This document shows positions 22,314-35,600 of a DNA stretch of 64,000 nt, one piece after another. This DNA is from Orobanche coerulescens (lineage: Eukaryota > Streptophyta > Magnoliopsida > Lamiales > Orobanchaceae). How positions within the stretch are numbered: the first letter of the stretch is position 1; each line of letters begins with the position of its first letter. The stretch spans positions 10,720,501 through 10,784,500 of the forward strand of contig CM065815.1 of assembly GCA_033398695.1 (NCBI GenBank), in the 5' to 3' direction. The position numbers were made by a program, and so were the translations under genes. Below the pieces are notes generated by a model. It was not told the DNA's origin, ran no database searches, and saw nothing but the letters and a program-made list of their open reading frames with translations.

Positions 22314-23068
22314 GAGGACCAGAAGGCAAAAGAACCGATTTTCGAATAGACCGACCGAGCTGAGCAACGAGGAGGACCGATCGAGTACGTATCAAATTTA
22401 CTCCCAGGTCCGTTAAAGACCGGACCGGACAACACGTCGGGCCGACCCGATGACCAGACCGGAAGGGCCAACCAGATACAAGATAAATATTCTGTATCAA
22501 ATCACCATCATGACACGACCGATCAGAGCAGCGGGAAACCCGAGGGCCGACCACAGAGTCGGCCACAACAGAAGTATCCCCAAAAGCATGAGGAACAAGC
22601 AGACAGGACATGCAGAACAGGTACACAGGACAGTTAATGCATTCTATCCTCCCTCTTTCCAAAGCAGTCACCAAAAACCGCCACGTGTCTAAGACACACT
22701 CTCCCTCTGACAAGTGTTCAGACGCATTCCCAAACATTCTCCAGCTGTCGCCCGCTGATTGGTTCAGACTTTCTATATGTAGAAGGAATGTACAAAAAGA
22801 AAGGACTTTTGGAATTTGGGAGAGAGAGAGAGAGACGGAGGGAGGGGGAGGGAGAGAGGGAGAGATAGAGTACAAAGAAGCCTTGTAATAAACAAGCAAT
22901 TAATATTAACCAGCTAAACATTTCGGCTCGACTCTATCCCGGAATAATAAAATAAATTAAATCCAGCTATCTTATTCGTTTATCTTTTTTATTGTTTTCT
23001 ACGTGGCTTCGACTCCATGTCAACACATTACGTTGATTAAATCGGTCATCAACAGGACCGATAATAAT
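22314..23068. other. unassigned LTR-like stretch
   Basis: No coding region is supported. The first 200 bases are GC-rich and may still be gag tail. From about 22600 there are promoter-like features: a TATA-like ctatatgtag, a purine run at 22819-22870 (gagagagagag, ggagggggaggg) and ccttgtaataaacaag, which resembles an LTR R-U5 region. Borders were not found. Confidence 0.4.
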
Positions 23069-23173
23069 ATTTTTCAGTATTAAAAGTAATACTCCACAAG
23101 TTGAAGATAATTTCTAACAAATTTTCAGTATTAAAAGTAATACTCCCCAAGTTGAAGATAATTTCTAACAAAC
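23069..23173. repeat. tandem duplication, 53-bp unit
   Basis: The block ttttcagtattaaaagtaat to aatttctaacaa occurs twice with one change (ccacaag against ccccaag). Confidence 0.95.
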
Positions 23174-23238
23174 AACTGATCATTTATGTTACTCAAAAAT
23201 ATCACTGCGATTGGACAATCTCTGACTCATAACAAGTG

Positions 23239-24566
23239 GAAATAGCTTGTTTTGCCCTTTGGCATATAGTAATATTCTTTTCTGTCCCAAGTTTAATAAC
23301 AACTTTTTTGATACCCAAATTGTCGAAATTGACCTTTGCTCGAATAAAATTCGAGTCATATATTGTAATTTCGAGTAACATAATTTCGAGTCAACTTAAA
23401 AAAAAAACAATATTGAGAAAGGTTGAAAATATGGATTACCGAAGTCCGAAAATTCGGGTTACACGAGTCTAATTCGTGTCACCCGAACACGAATTTTGTT
23501 GCCCGAAATTCGAGCAACATAATTTTTTTTTTGTCTCGAATTCGTTTTACCCGAAATTTAATCTGTTGGAGCAAAGTGTGTGTGGAGTCTCGAAAGTCGC
23601 TCCATGTGCATTCTCACATGTGGTAACTCGAATTCAACCAGGCTGTTTTTTTTTTTCTGCCTGTTTTCTTTTTTTTTTTTTTGGGGCTTGTCTCGAAAGT
23701 TGTTTTTTTGCCTGTTTTCTTCTTTTTTTTTGTCTCGAAAGTCGTTTTTTTCCATTGTGTGTTGCCTATTTAACAGACTAAGGGTCTGTTTACTAGCAGC
23801 TTAATGAAGTTTATTGGTTTCTTATAGCTTTTTCGGACAGCTGATAATGTGTTTACCAGGAGCTTAATCAATAAGATAGCAGCTTAATGGAACAGTGATC
23901 CCCCAGCTCCTTATTCGGTAAGCTATCATCTTAATGGAACCAAATGACTCTTATAACTAGAAATTGTGTTATATTATTATGATGTTGTGCAAGTTATAAT
24001 TGTATGGTGCTATTTTGGATGTAAATATTTAATATATTTTTATGTATATCGAGGGAGTTAAATGATCATTTCTGCCATTCAGACAGTTGATTCAGCAATG
24101 CAGGTAAACAACATTTCATCTTTACCCAGACAGACAACATAATCCAAACAGATAACTTATTCCACTCAGATCTTAATGAGAGAGTTGGTAAACAGCCCCT
24201 AAATGTCAGGCTACCCGATTCAGGCAACATACATGCCTTTATGTAAAAAAAAAAAAAATCATGTTGCTTGAATTTCGGGCAACAAAATTCGTGTGACACG
24301 AATTGTATTCGGGTGATACGAATTGGACTCGTATAACCCGAATTTTCGGACAACTGATAATGTGTTGGGTAACCCATATTTTCAACCTTCCTCAATATTT
24401 TTTTTTTCAAGTTGACTCGAAATTATGTTACTCAAAATTACAATACATGACTCGAATTTTATTCGAGTAAAGGTCAATTTCGACAATTTGGGTATCAAAA
24501 GTATTGTTACTAAACTTGGGACAGAAAAGAATATTACTATATCCAAAAGGGCAAAACAAGTTTTCT
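23239..24566. mobile_element. foldback (long-TIR) element
   Basis: Bases 23239-23530 and 24246-24566 form a long, mostly matching inverted repeat of about 290-320 bp. Paired landmarks are cttgttttgccctt at 23246 against aagggcaaaacaag ending at 24560, and ttgcccgaaatt at the inner edges. The centre holds a separate short TIR element. No transposase is present. Long inverted ends fit Mutator-like or foldback elements; I could not find the 9-bp target duplication expected for Mutator. Confidence 0.8.
23781..24200. mobile_element. short TIR element nested in the foldback
   Basis: Starts AGGGTCTGTTTACTA and ends ttggtaaacagcccct, imperfect inverted repeats. Internal words (agcttaatg, attcggtaagct) resemble the element at 11887. 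Non-coding. Flanking bases do not give a clear target duplication. Confidence 0.65.
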
Positions 24567-24588
24567 CCCTACTAGACAACCTCATTGC

Positions 24589-25399
24589 CATAGGCGGATC
24601 CAGGACCGAAAAACCACTGGTGCACCGACTGTCCCACGAAAACAACGTCGAACGATAAAATATATATTAAAATTACATTAAAGATAACAAATAATACATA
24701 AAGAAAGTCAGTAATAACAAAGCGGGGGACAATGAGGCGAACATGTCATGCTGGAAAACTTACCTCTAGATCGGGGTCAGGTCGAGACTCTTGGGGGTAC
24801 TCAGGAAAGGGGACGATCCCCCTCATGTGCGTGTGTGGGAAAAAAAACAAAAAAAAAACAAATGATCCGTACATTTACAAAGAAAATCGCTTATATTTAC
24901 TGTCCATTTCCTAAAAATGTGCTAAAATAACATCATTACTAATAGTTTTAAGTACATATTTTTCTTATTTAACCATTGATCACCCATCTTACTACATAAC
25001 TCACTCTTTACATACTTCATAGCTGAGAAGACTCGTTCAACACTTGCAGTTGCTACGGGAAAATCAACATTTCTTTCAAAAGTAATTTCTAATATTTGAT
25101 TAACTGAAACTCTTGAGCTAGTTTTGTATTAAGGGTGCATCTTAATTTTTTCATCAAAAGAAGCAAGTGTTTGCGAAATACTTCAAGGTTGAATAAACAA
25201 TTTTAAACACTTTAATTAATATCGTCTTGATCAAAATAGATTACGTCAAATCAAAAAATATATTTAATAGGTATATATGACTTTACCTATTAAACTTCGA
25301 GAGTAAAAAATAATTAAACTCCTCGATAATTCAACTATTGCTAAAATAAAATAACGGGAAAGATCGTGCACCACTAGATTATGGCTAGGTCCGCCCCTG
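24589..25399 (-). mobile_element. internally deleted hAT element with perfect target duplication
   Basis: Flanked by ctcattgc at 24581-24588 and 25400-25407 (perfect 8 bp). Ends are CATAGGCGGATCCAGGA and, inverted, CAGGGGCGGACCTAGCC. On the minus strand near 24950-25080 it keeps VDFPVATASVERVFSAMKYV, then KSELCSKMGDQWLNKKNM: the hAT dimerisation domain of a transposase. The rest of the transposase is gone. Length 811 bp. Confidence 0.93.
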
Positions 25400-25469
25400 C
25401 TCATTGCCGAGATCAAACGATCTGATAAAAGTTTTTATCTTCATTCTTTAAATCTAACTGCTTTATTTC

Positions 25470-25878
25470 TAGGACTAGCAATTTTAATCCGACCTGTCTC
25501 GCCCTGACCCGTGATATATGGGTCACTCCGCCCCGTGACCCGCTGAGGCGGAACGGGTCTTGGTATACTCTTCCCCGTGGGTATCCGCCCCACCCCGCAT
25601 ATTTTTTTTATTTTTAATCTATTCAATATATATTTTCTATATATAGTTTTATATTTAAATTTTTTTCATACATTTATTATTATATCTTACATATTTGTGT
25701 TAATAATGACAAGTTCTATAAAATAATATTTACTATAAAAATGAAATACTAGATAAAAAGTTCGTAACATATTTATTTTATTAATTTTAAAATGATATTT
25801 TTTCCTACCCCGGTCGACCTTCACAAGGCGGGTCGGGTCTTCAAGTACTCGCCCCGACCCACCCCATTGCCATCCCTA
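25470..25878. mobile_element. short non-autonomous hAT element
   Basis: Ends taggactagcaat and gccatcccta are imperfect inverted repeats; the interior has GC-rich arms of the gggtcggg type around an AT-rich centre. Flanks tttatttc (25462-25469) and cttatttc (25879-25886) give an 8-bp target duplication with one mismatch. The TAGGGATGGCAATGGGGCGGG-like end is a frequent plant type. Confidence 0.8.
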
Positions 25879-26065
25879 CTTATTTCTCAAAATTCAAATA
25901 CTTTACATTAGCTATGTTATAAAATTACATAGATTATACCAGAAAAATAGAGGGACTCTAAATATATGTGGGGAAGGATATACAGATTATCAAAACCAGT
26001 TCACCTTAACTGGTCTCTGATCTCATCATCTATTAGTATAATGAAAAGAAAAAAAAAACATTTAT

Positions 26066-26216
26066 CTACCTCCCTTGTCTTTGTTCACCTCCAATGAAAG
26101 AATTCTGTCGAGGTAATGCATAGCTCCCGTCTGAAGATCTCTCGTTCTCACAAATCCCGACTTTTGCTTTCGAACAGAGGAAAAGAAATGAAGAAGTGTA
26201 TATAAATATGTGCCAC

Positions 26217-26267
<51 letters not shown>

Positions 26268-27459
26268 ATCAGTTCAAGTTTTATCACACCAACAAACATG
26301 AGAAGGAGAGAGATTTTACTTTTAAATTCTAGGGAAATTTTAGGGATAATTATTTAAAAAAAAAAAAAAAAAACTCTGTGGTTTACCTTAATAACAAAAA
26401 GATTCAATTATATTTTAAAATCACACTTTGGCGGCACATTGTAGTAATTCGAAATTCAACTGGATTTTTTTTGCAATTAAGTCAATTCTCAAGGGTATTT
26501 TTGTAATTTAGTCCCTAAATTTTATCATACCTGTGCCAAATCCAGTAGCTTTCAGTGCTTTCCATTTTCCAGCTCACTGCAGCCACTGCCAATGCAAGAC
26601 ACCCTGCTAAAATAAAACCCCACTGGAAGCGTTCTATAATCGTCTTGATAATACTTAGGATACACCCTTTTGTAATTTCCCATCTGGAAAAAAAAAAGAC
26701 CAAAAGACAAATTAGTCAATAAACGAGGGTACCAAGATAATTATGGTGGCCATTGCATTAATAAAATGGCTAATTACAAAAACCACCACCGGGGTTTGAG
26801 TTATTTAAAAAAAAAAGAAACCCAGAAAAGTCCAACATTTACAAAAAAACATCACTTGAGGTTTGGTTTCGTCTTATATTTTCCCCTCATAAGCAACTAA
26901 TTATTCTTTTTTAACTTAAATTTAAGGCGGAATCAAACTTATTTTATGTAATTTATGACTTCTATAGGTTATTTTGTAGTATCCCAAACCTCAAGGGTAG
27001 TTATTGCATTATCCCTAAATAAAACATGAATGCAAATAGCTAACTTTACCTGTGATAAAGATTCAAATGAAACTCCCCTGAAAAGGAAAATGAATGATTT
27101 TGAGCACCAAACTCGAAAAGCCAACCGAGAAGAAGGCCCGCAGCTCCAAGGCCTAGCACATAACCGATGTTTTTGGACCTGCAAAGCCTGTAATGGTTAA
27201 GATTCCACTAGCCCATCAATATAAGCCCACGCTCACAACGGACTAGTACCTGGTGGGCCCAGTTTCAGCCAAAAGAGCCGTTATGATTGCGAGAACTGTA
27301 TGGATAGTCCTCTTAGAAACATCGCTGATAGTCGGTAAGTACACGAAGGTACTCACAACAGCCATGAACGAAAGCCAGAAGTCTAAGAACTGACAGCACA
27401 ACCATGAATTAGCCGTAGAAAAGGAAGGAAAAAAGAAACTAGGAAATAGAAGAATAATA

Positions 27460-27538
<79 letters not shown>

Positions 27539-27616
27539 TTTCCTGGGAGCTTTGGTAGCTATCGCATGTAGTCGTAGGTGCCTTTCCGGAGTGAGTAGAC
27601 TAATCAATCCAATCCT

Positions 27617-27663
<47 letters not shown>

Positions 27664-30600
27664 ATACCTGCAAGACATGGAATGACAAGGCACACCATGT
27701 GCCTACATCACATGCATGATAGAGTGCACTCGAGATACCGCTAGACGTGAAAAGAACCCATTCCGCAAATGCCTAAAATGAGCTAGATTTTAATTTTGGA
27801 AGTAAAACCAAAATTATTATTTTAAAGGGTCATTAGAAATACTAGCCCCGAGGTTTAGCTAATTATGAAGAAAAACAGTTCGTCTTTTAAAATTTTAATA
27901 ATATACCCCTTGAGATTTGCATCACTTCTACAAATTACCGCCTCAATGTATGATTGTAATAAGTAGGAACACATCTCAAGGGGGGTACTCGTAATTTTTG
28001 AAAGATAATGGTGTTTTTTGTAATTACGCTGATGTTACTATTTATAATGTCAAGTACCTTATTGTGGAGGGCCCAATAGGCGGGGAGCACAGCTACTGCA
28101 TTGGATGCTATAAGGAAAATGGATTGTTCAATGTGCCCTACACGAGTTTTCAGCATTCTTCTTTTAACAAATTAATTATATGGCAAGGTATTACCTAAAA
28201 GCGCTAAAAGACAAAGGCGCTATGTTATTGTTATTATTATTATTTTATCGTTATTATTATTATAAATCAAAATACTAAATGGATAATTAGAAGAAGCAGA
28301 AATAAAGTCTGTAGAATCGCGGATTACATTTTTAGAATAAAATAATACTTACCTCGATGGGACACAAGTTCAATACTACAGTCGAAACCTCCATGGTTCC
28401 TATCACAAGCGCAGTAACTGATGGCAAGACACAGAAACAAAGAACAAACAGAAATTATAGTTGGTTGAGTTACTCTTAGGTGTGTATATATATATATATA
28501 TATATAAGGGCTGACTACAAAAACTACCTCTGAGGTTTGGGATAATTACAAAAAGACCAAAAAAAGTTTTAAAATTACAAAACAAAATCTTGAGGTTCGG
28601 ACCGTTTGGTTCCGTCTTGCATTTTTCCCTTTCATATGGAAGATAAACTTTCAAAAAAACCTTACACTACAGAAATATTACAATTAACAACCCCCACCCC
28701 CACCCCCACCCCCACCCCCCCCCCCCAAAAAAAAAATTAAAATTACAAATCTTAGGGACTGTTCTGTAATTTCAGAACTTCTGTGGGCTCTTCTAGTAAA
28801 TACTTCAAATCTCAAATGTAATTTTTGTAATTAAACCTATAAACTTAATGTGCACGAGGCTATACGCGAACCTGTATATCGTGAGCCCACTAGTATCTAA
28901 AACCGATTGGCACGATCCATGAGAAGAGCATTTGCTCGGACACCTTTCAAGTGTTAAGGAAATCATAGTTTGACTAGTCGTACCCGAATGATTTGGTTGT
29001 CTCAACCCGAAGCTCCAAGTTCCACCTCTTACATATAAAATATAAAAACTAATTTTCTCCTCACTCGAATCGTATAGCCTGAAAAACACGGACCCGTTGC
29101 TGCTGCTTGTACTGTTCGCATAGAAATAATCCCAACGAGTAAGAGAAGGTAATCCTCCATATCTTGCATAAAGCTCGTAACTGATTTTCGTTTCTGACGT
29201 GAGGAGGACGTGCATATTTGTTCCTGTAGCACTATAAGGAATGTCGAGGAGGAAAAAGGTCCAAACATCATTATTAGTATTTTCTCCAGCTGAAATATTA
29301 CTCAGAAGGGGTTCCAGAGGAAATTTAGTTGAAGCTGACGACACCTTCCCAGTTAGTGGTATATAGTTGGACTCAAAAGGGACAGACGGGTTTTTCTTAA
29401 GAACTGCCTGTGGGAACAAAATAAATATTAGGATAATTACAAAAACCACAACTGGAGTTTGGGGTAGTTAAAAAAAAATAAAAAAAACTAATGTTGAATA
29501 TTACAAAAGTACCATTGAGGTTTGGTTCCATCTTCATTGTGCCCCAACCGTTAGTTGACATGATGGAATTTGCTGGTGTAGTCAGATATTTTACAACTTC
29601 ACCCCTCAACTCTCTGAACATTAAATGGTCATACCTGTTTATTCGTAGTATTTAGAAAAGTTGAGGGATACAAATGAAAAATGTAAGATGAAGAGGGTTG
29701 AGGGATGCAATTGTAAAAATGTTTGATGACGTCAACAATTTTCATTAGCTCCACTAACGGCTGACGTAAAACATAAGGTGGATGTAAACTTCTAGGTTAG
29801 CTTTCGTAATTTTCAAAGTTATCTGGGTTGTTTTGTAATTAGACCAAACCTCAAAGGTAGTTTTCGTAATTAACCCCAAATAACTATAAACAACAAAACT
29901 AATGGGGCACATGCTTTTTTAACAAAATTAATACATACTCCACCCGTTTCATATGTTTTGGCTTTTTCAGATTGAACTTTGACCATAGATTATCTCAAAC
30001 AAAATAATCATAAAATTTAAACATTTATATTGCTAGATTTACATTAAAATATATTTTTATAAAAATATTTTTTAAATATTTTTGTCATTATATTTTCAGA
30101 AATATATTAAAGTCAAAGTTCAGCCTGAAGTGAAATGGAGGTAGTAGCTTTTAACAATAATAATAATAGTAGTAGACAGAATAAGGAAAAAATTATGGGG
30201 ACAAGTGCCCCCAAAGTAGGGAACTATACCAAAGTGACCAACAGTAACAAAAATTACTTTCAAAACATAATATTGTCCTAATAGAAGAGTCTACTTTCAA
30301 AATAAAACCTTAATATTTAATAATTTTTTTTGTAATATTCCTTTTAAGTTAATGTTTTTTTATATAGATTATAATATTAGTTGCTTGAAAACAAATTTTT
30401 TTTTTAAAGTAAGTATATATATGGTTAAAAGTGAGTGTACTCTCGTTAAAATGAATAAAAAATTAAAAAGTCGTACTTTAACAAAAGTACACTCCTGAAG
30501 TGGACGGAGGAGGGAGTACCTAACTAAATCAAAAAAAAAAAAAAAAGAATACCTGAAGCATATATTTCTCGAAAGTGCAGTTCAATCCAGCTTTGCCAAC

Positions 30601-32590
30601 AGGACACCAGACCACTTGCCAATCCAACAAATAGCACGACCTCGAGCTATTATTTTGCAGTGCTTCACTTTTATTAGATATATCAATTGGTTGAACAGTG
30701 ATATACCAACGGCCAGCTTTAGGAAAATCTATAACCAGAGGGGCTTTACTAATCTCACCAGATAAATCATACACTGTTAAAAACGGCATTGTACCGTGTC
30801 TGGCATAACACAGTAAAGCCCGGCTATTCGTCACATTTGAAGTTTGAATTTCATCGAATGTCAGATTCGCAACCGCAAAAATTAGCTTTTCTGAAGTTCC
30901 CAACACATCCAACGAGTAGATTTTCGGTCTGTCGTCTTGGTGACAAACAATGCCATTGGCATTCGTGCACGCAATAATATTTTTTCCCATTCTTTTGTAC
31001 AATTCACTGCCGAGACCAATTCCCGATAGGTTATAACTGTCGTTACATGAAAGCATATTAATTGTTTGGTTGCAAAACCTGCCCAACATCATTGATGTTA
31101 TACATCCTTCCACACTGACGTTGCCGCTAAAGGAGTACGAATTGCCTCGATTAATCTGAAATTATGGATCATACAAAAAATAGAAGCTTAGAAAGTTGAA
31201 CATGTCACATCATCTACCTAGTTTCGAAAAATTAAGAAGGAAAAAATAGAATAAAATAAGTTAAGAACTTCCATAATTACAAAGACCCCCATGATAGATG
31301 ATTCTAATTTGTATGACAAATACAAAACTCAAGCGAGTATTTGGGTATCTGTTTAATTTTAAACGATAAAAAGTACTTTTGGCAACCTGGAATTTAACCT
31401 TTTTAAAATTCGCAATTTAAAAGTTGTTTTTGCCGAGTTTTCCACTTTGCACTTTGCCCCTTGCACCATCTGACAAGCCACAGTTAAAATATTAGTGTTC
31501 ACATGGGCAACTTTATGGGAAATCTTCTAACTCCGGCCGGTCGAAGGTTCTGAGATTGCAAAGTGAAACACTTGCATAGTTAAGGTTGTTAGTTGGAAAA
31601 AAACTTAGGTTGCAAAGTCAAAAAAATGCCAATGTTCGGGTTGTCTAGAATTTTTTATTCCCCTGTTCGATATCATCCCTTCCAAAATATATAATGCAAC
31701 TTTCCAGATTTATAACTGCATGGAGCATCCGTGCTCAATACCATCTTAACGACGAATGCTGTTTAAAGTGCTAGAAATTGTACCATTTTAGATTGTGTCC
31801 TTGTAGGTCCAATGCCATTAAATAGCCCAAAGTACCATACACCTGGAGAAATCTGTACAGTAACTTAGTTCATGATGCGAGATTTCTCTAGTGAACTTTC
31901 TAACTCATTTCTTTACCAGCCAAAGTCTTTCAGAAGACAAACCTGCTCGCTTGTCACCTTCAACGATATATTCTTCTGCATTGGGTAGCACTTCTCGATG
32001 TTTTGAAGACTTTGTGTCCCAACAAAAGAATCATTAGAAATCTGATCTACCACTGCCAAAAAAAAAAAAAAAATCTTTCTAGTATTAAATTAATATTAGT
32101 ACTTGAAAGTGATCAGATATTTTAGGAGAAAATGTACTTTAACAGTTAATATATACATTTAGGATTAAATGCAAAACTACCCCCTGAAATTTAGCTCAAT
32201 TACAAAAAGGCGCAGTCATCTTCCAGAACTTATAATACTCCCTTGACATGTGTTGCTGGGTGCTTGTACGATTTTAATAGGGTAATTATAATTTTGGAAG
32301 AGAACTCGAGTTTTTGGTACTACGACTAAACTTCAGGGGTAGTTTTTTGTAATTTTCCCCCATCATTTTTTTTAAGTGACATGGTAGTGACGCATTAAAC
32401 AACTGTTAAAAACATTTACGGAGACCCGTTAGAGAAGTGGTATAGACATCAGGTAGAGGAGGACCCCCTTCTCGAAAGCATATGATTTGTGAAGTGCTTG
32501 ATGAGGAACTATTTGAATTATTGAGATCCTGCAATATTTTACTGTACGCTTAAACAACAGCGCAGAGAAATCTGAGGAATATATATATAT

Positions 32591-32628
<38 letters not shown>

Positions 32629-35600
32629 CGTGTGTGTGTGTGTGTATAAGGTAAGAATAGTAACAATAAGCTTCATACGGACTTACAAGGTCCACATCAG
32701 ATTCTAAAGCAAAATTCATTGAAGAGAACCATGGTGGCAATTCAACTGCAATGACGCATGGAAGTACGAAAGAAGTCGGTCATTATTTTCCTCTTCTCTT
32801 TCCTCATATATATATAACAGTACAACAGCATTACTCCAATGCCTCAACGGCTCCCGCAAAAAGCGGGGTAAGGGGGGATCGGAGGTACGCAGCCTTACCC
32901 TGTCTTAACACAGGGAGGCTATTTCCGGATGATCCAAAATGAAAATTGCATAATGGAATGACTAGTACTTCATGAGAAAAAGAAGTGTGAGAAAAAGAAG
33001 TGCAGCCAGTTTAGTGAGTCATTTTGTTTTATTCCATTATAATCGAGAACCAAAGAATAAGGAGTCTTTGGCTCCAATGGAAATATATATATATATATAT
33101 AACAGTAAAATTTGATATATAAAATGCACTGTTTAGTCTTCAAACACCAAGACACTAAACTGCTGGCCTCTAAGACCAAGCAAAATAAACTCGTTGCTTG
33201 ACAGGGAAAAGATACAAAGTCAAACTTGAATCATGAAAGATCACGGATTTTTAGATAACACTCAAAACAGAAAGACAACAAATAAAAAGGGCTACATGAA
33301 CTCAAAGAGACGTCACTAGTCGATTAATAATGAAGCATTATACACTCACTGGAGTTGCTTTTAGTGTTTTGCCTAAGTCAAAAGACTACTAAATAGGAAT
33401 AGTAGTGTTTGGCAGTGTAGTGGTGTATGATAACTTTTTAGCTTTTGAAGCAGTGTTGCACAAAAGCTAACAAAAACTAGCTTTTGGAGTAGTGTTTGAG
33501 AAAATCTAAGGAAAACTTTAAAATGCGATTTCAATTATTTGTTTTACCATTTCAATCTGAACACTTATATCAACCAACTATTTTGACAGCTACCTCTAAC
33601 CACTACTAGTTGACAGCTTAACAACTACTCGACAGCTGGTTCAGCAATTTGTTCACAACTATTCCAATTGGACCTGAGGCATAAATATGGTAACAAGTAC
33701 ATGATAATAACGAATTAGCCTCTTGATTGTTAGAGTTTTCAAACAGCCCCTACACATACATATAACATAATATACCTTGTTTGCGGTTATAAACGAGCTC
33801 CTTGCTAACACGCTGTTTTTCTTATATTTTTCCTCCTAACATAAACTAGAACATTCTGTGTGGGGCCACAACGTTCCACATCAAGTTCCCCATCTTCACT
33901 CGACTTCACAGAGGTTTTGGGGACTGATTTATCAAGGTACCACATGGCTTCTTAGAAGAAGCCAGAATACAACCTTTTAATTTAAACAAATCAAAAGTGC
34001 CCGAAATGAAGATGGTTGTGCACAAAAAAAAATGCGTTTTTCGTTTTTTATTTCTCTTAATAATCAAAGAAAGACGTGGACTCTTCATTTTACATTCTAC
34101 TATAGCCTAAAATGATTGAAGATTTTCTTTTCTTATTCTTGTAATTTCCTCGTAAATTTGATGGTGTTTCTCAATGCCAGGTAATTGTGTATATATGGAG
34201 AAAATGTTATGACGTTTTGATTTTTCAAAATAGTATGAAAATAATTGTTCGGGATAATAAGCAAAATATTAAGTTTTTGAGAGTGTGAATAGTTATAACT
34301 TCAAATGTAATATGATGGTTAAGTGATCGATTTTTAGTAAAATATTAGTTTACTATTGAGATAGTGATAATAAGTGAATAATGTAATTTTCGAAAATTTT
34401 CACAAGCGACAATAGCCTGTTGTAATAAAATAAAAATGAGGGGAAACTTTTGCATTTCTTCGGAACCATCCATAACCTTACCTTACTCTTTCACTCTAAA
34501 TTGATTCTTCCCATCCTTTTATTACAATGAGGATTATATTTGCATAATCTTTTCTGAGGTACAAGTGGCTTTTATTTGATGCATATGACTTGTTCTTTTC
34601 AAATGACTCGCATTGGCATATGCCAGCTGTTTTAGTTTTCTTGATCATAAACGTGATATTTAGTAGTTGTACTCTAAATAGCCATGTGGTGTCTTGATAA
34701 ATCAGTCCTCGAAGCCTCTGTGAAGGCGAACAAAGGTGAGGAACATGATGTGGAATACTGTGCCACCCACAAAATGTTCTAGTTTATGGTAGGAGGGAAA
34801 ATGTAAAAAAAAAAACGGGTCGGCAAGGAACTCGTTTACACCAAGGAACTCGTTTACAGCAGGCGATCATTGCCAGATAAACGCAAACAATGTATATGAT
34901 GACATCATATGTATGTGTGTGGGGTGTTTGAAAACTCTAATAATTAAGAAGCTAATCATGTATTACTTTGTACTTGACTACTTGTTACCATATATATATC
35001 ATATATGCCTCGGGACCAAAGGGAATAGTTGGAACAGTTTACGGTAGTTTTTAGATTTTGAAAAGCGTTACACAAAAGATAACAAAACTAGCTTTCGGAG
35101 TAGTGTTTGACAAAAGCTAGCAAATTTAACTTAAAAGTATCACTTTGATTATTTATTTTACTATTTCAATCTGAACACTCATACCAAACAACTGTTTTGA
35201 CAGCTAAATCTAACATCTACTAGTTGCGAGGTAACATCTGAACTGATAGCTACTGCAACAGACAACATCTACAACTGGTTTTGCCGAACAGACTTCAATC
35301 TAACGATTGATGATGCTCTTAAACACGATAAAAACTGCATTAAAATTTCCATAAAACCAATAATCAATGTAGACCATCAGTCTCAATGAAATACACCCTC
35401 TAAGAGCATGGTATAAATTAAAAAGGCCAAATCTTTCACACAAATCTCCAAGCCTTAGCACTCAGAATGTGCGAAAAACCCAAAAAAAAAAAAAAAAACG
35501 TAAAGAAGATCAATAAAAAAAATATTCGAACCAAAACCCAAAACATACCAATAATTCTTGGTCCTCAACCTCTATAAAACACCGTAATCATACAAATAGA

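Noticed and set aside
23239..24566. Mutator element with 9-bp target duplication
   Set aside because: Flanking bases tried at several borders gave no matching 9-mer, so only 'foldback' is claimed.
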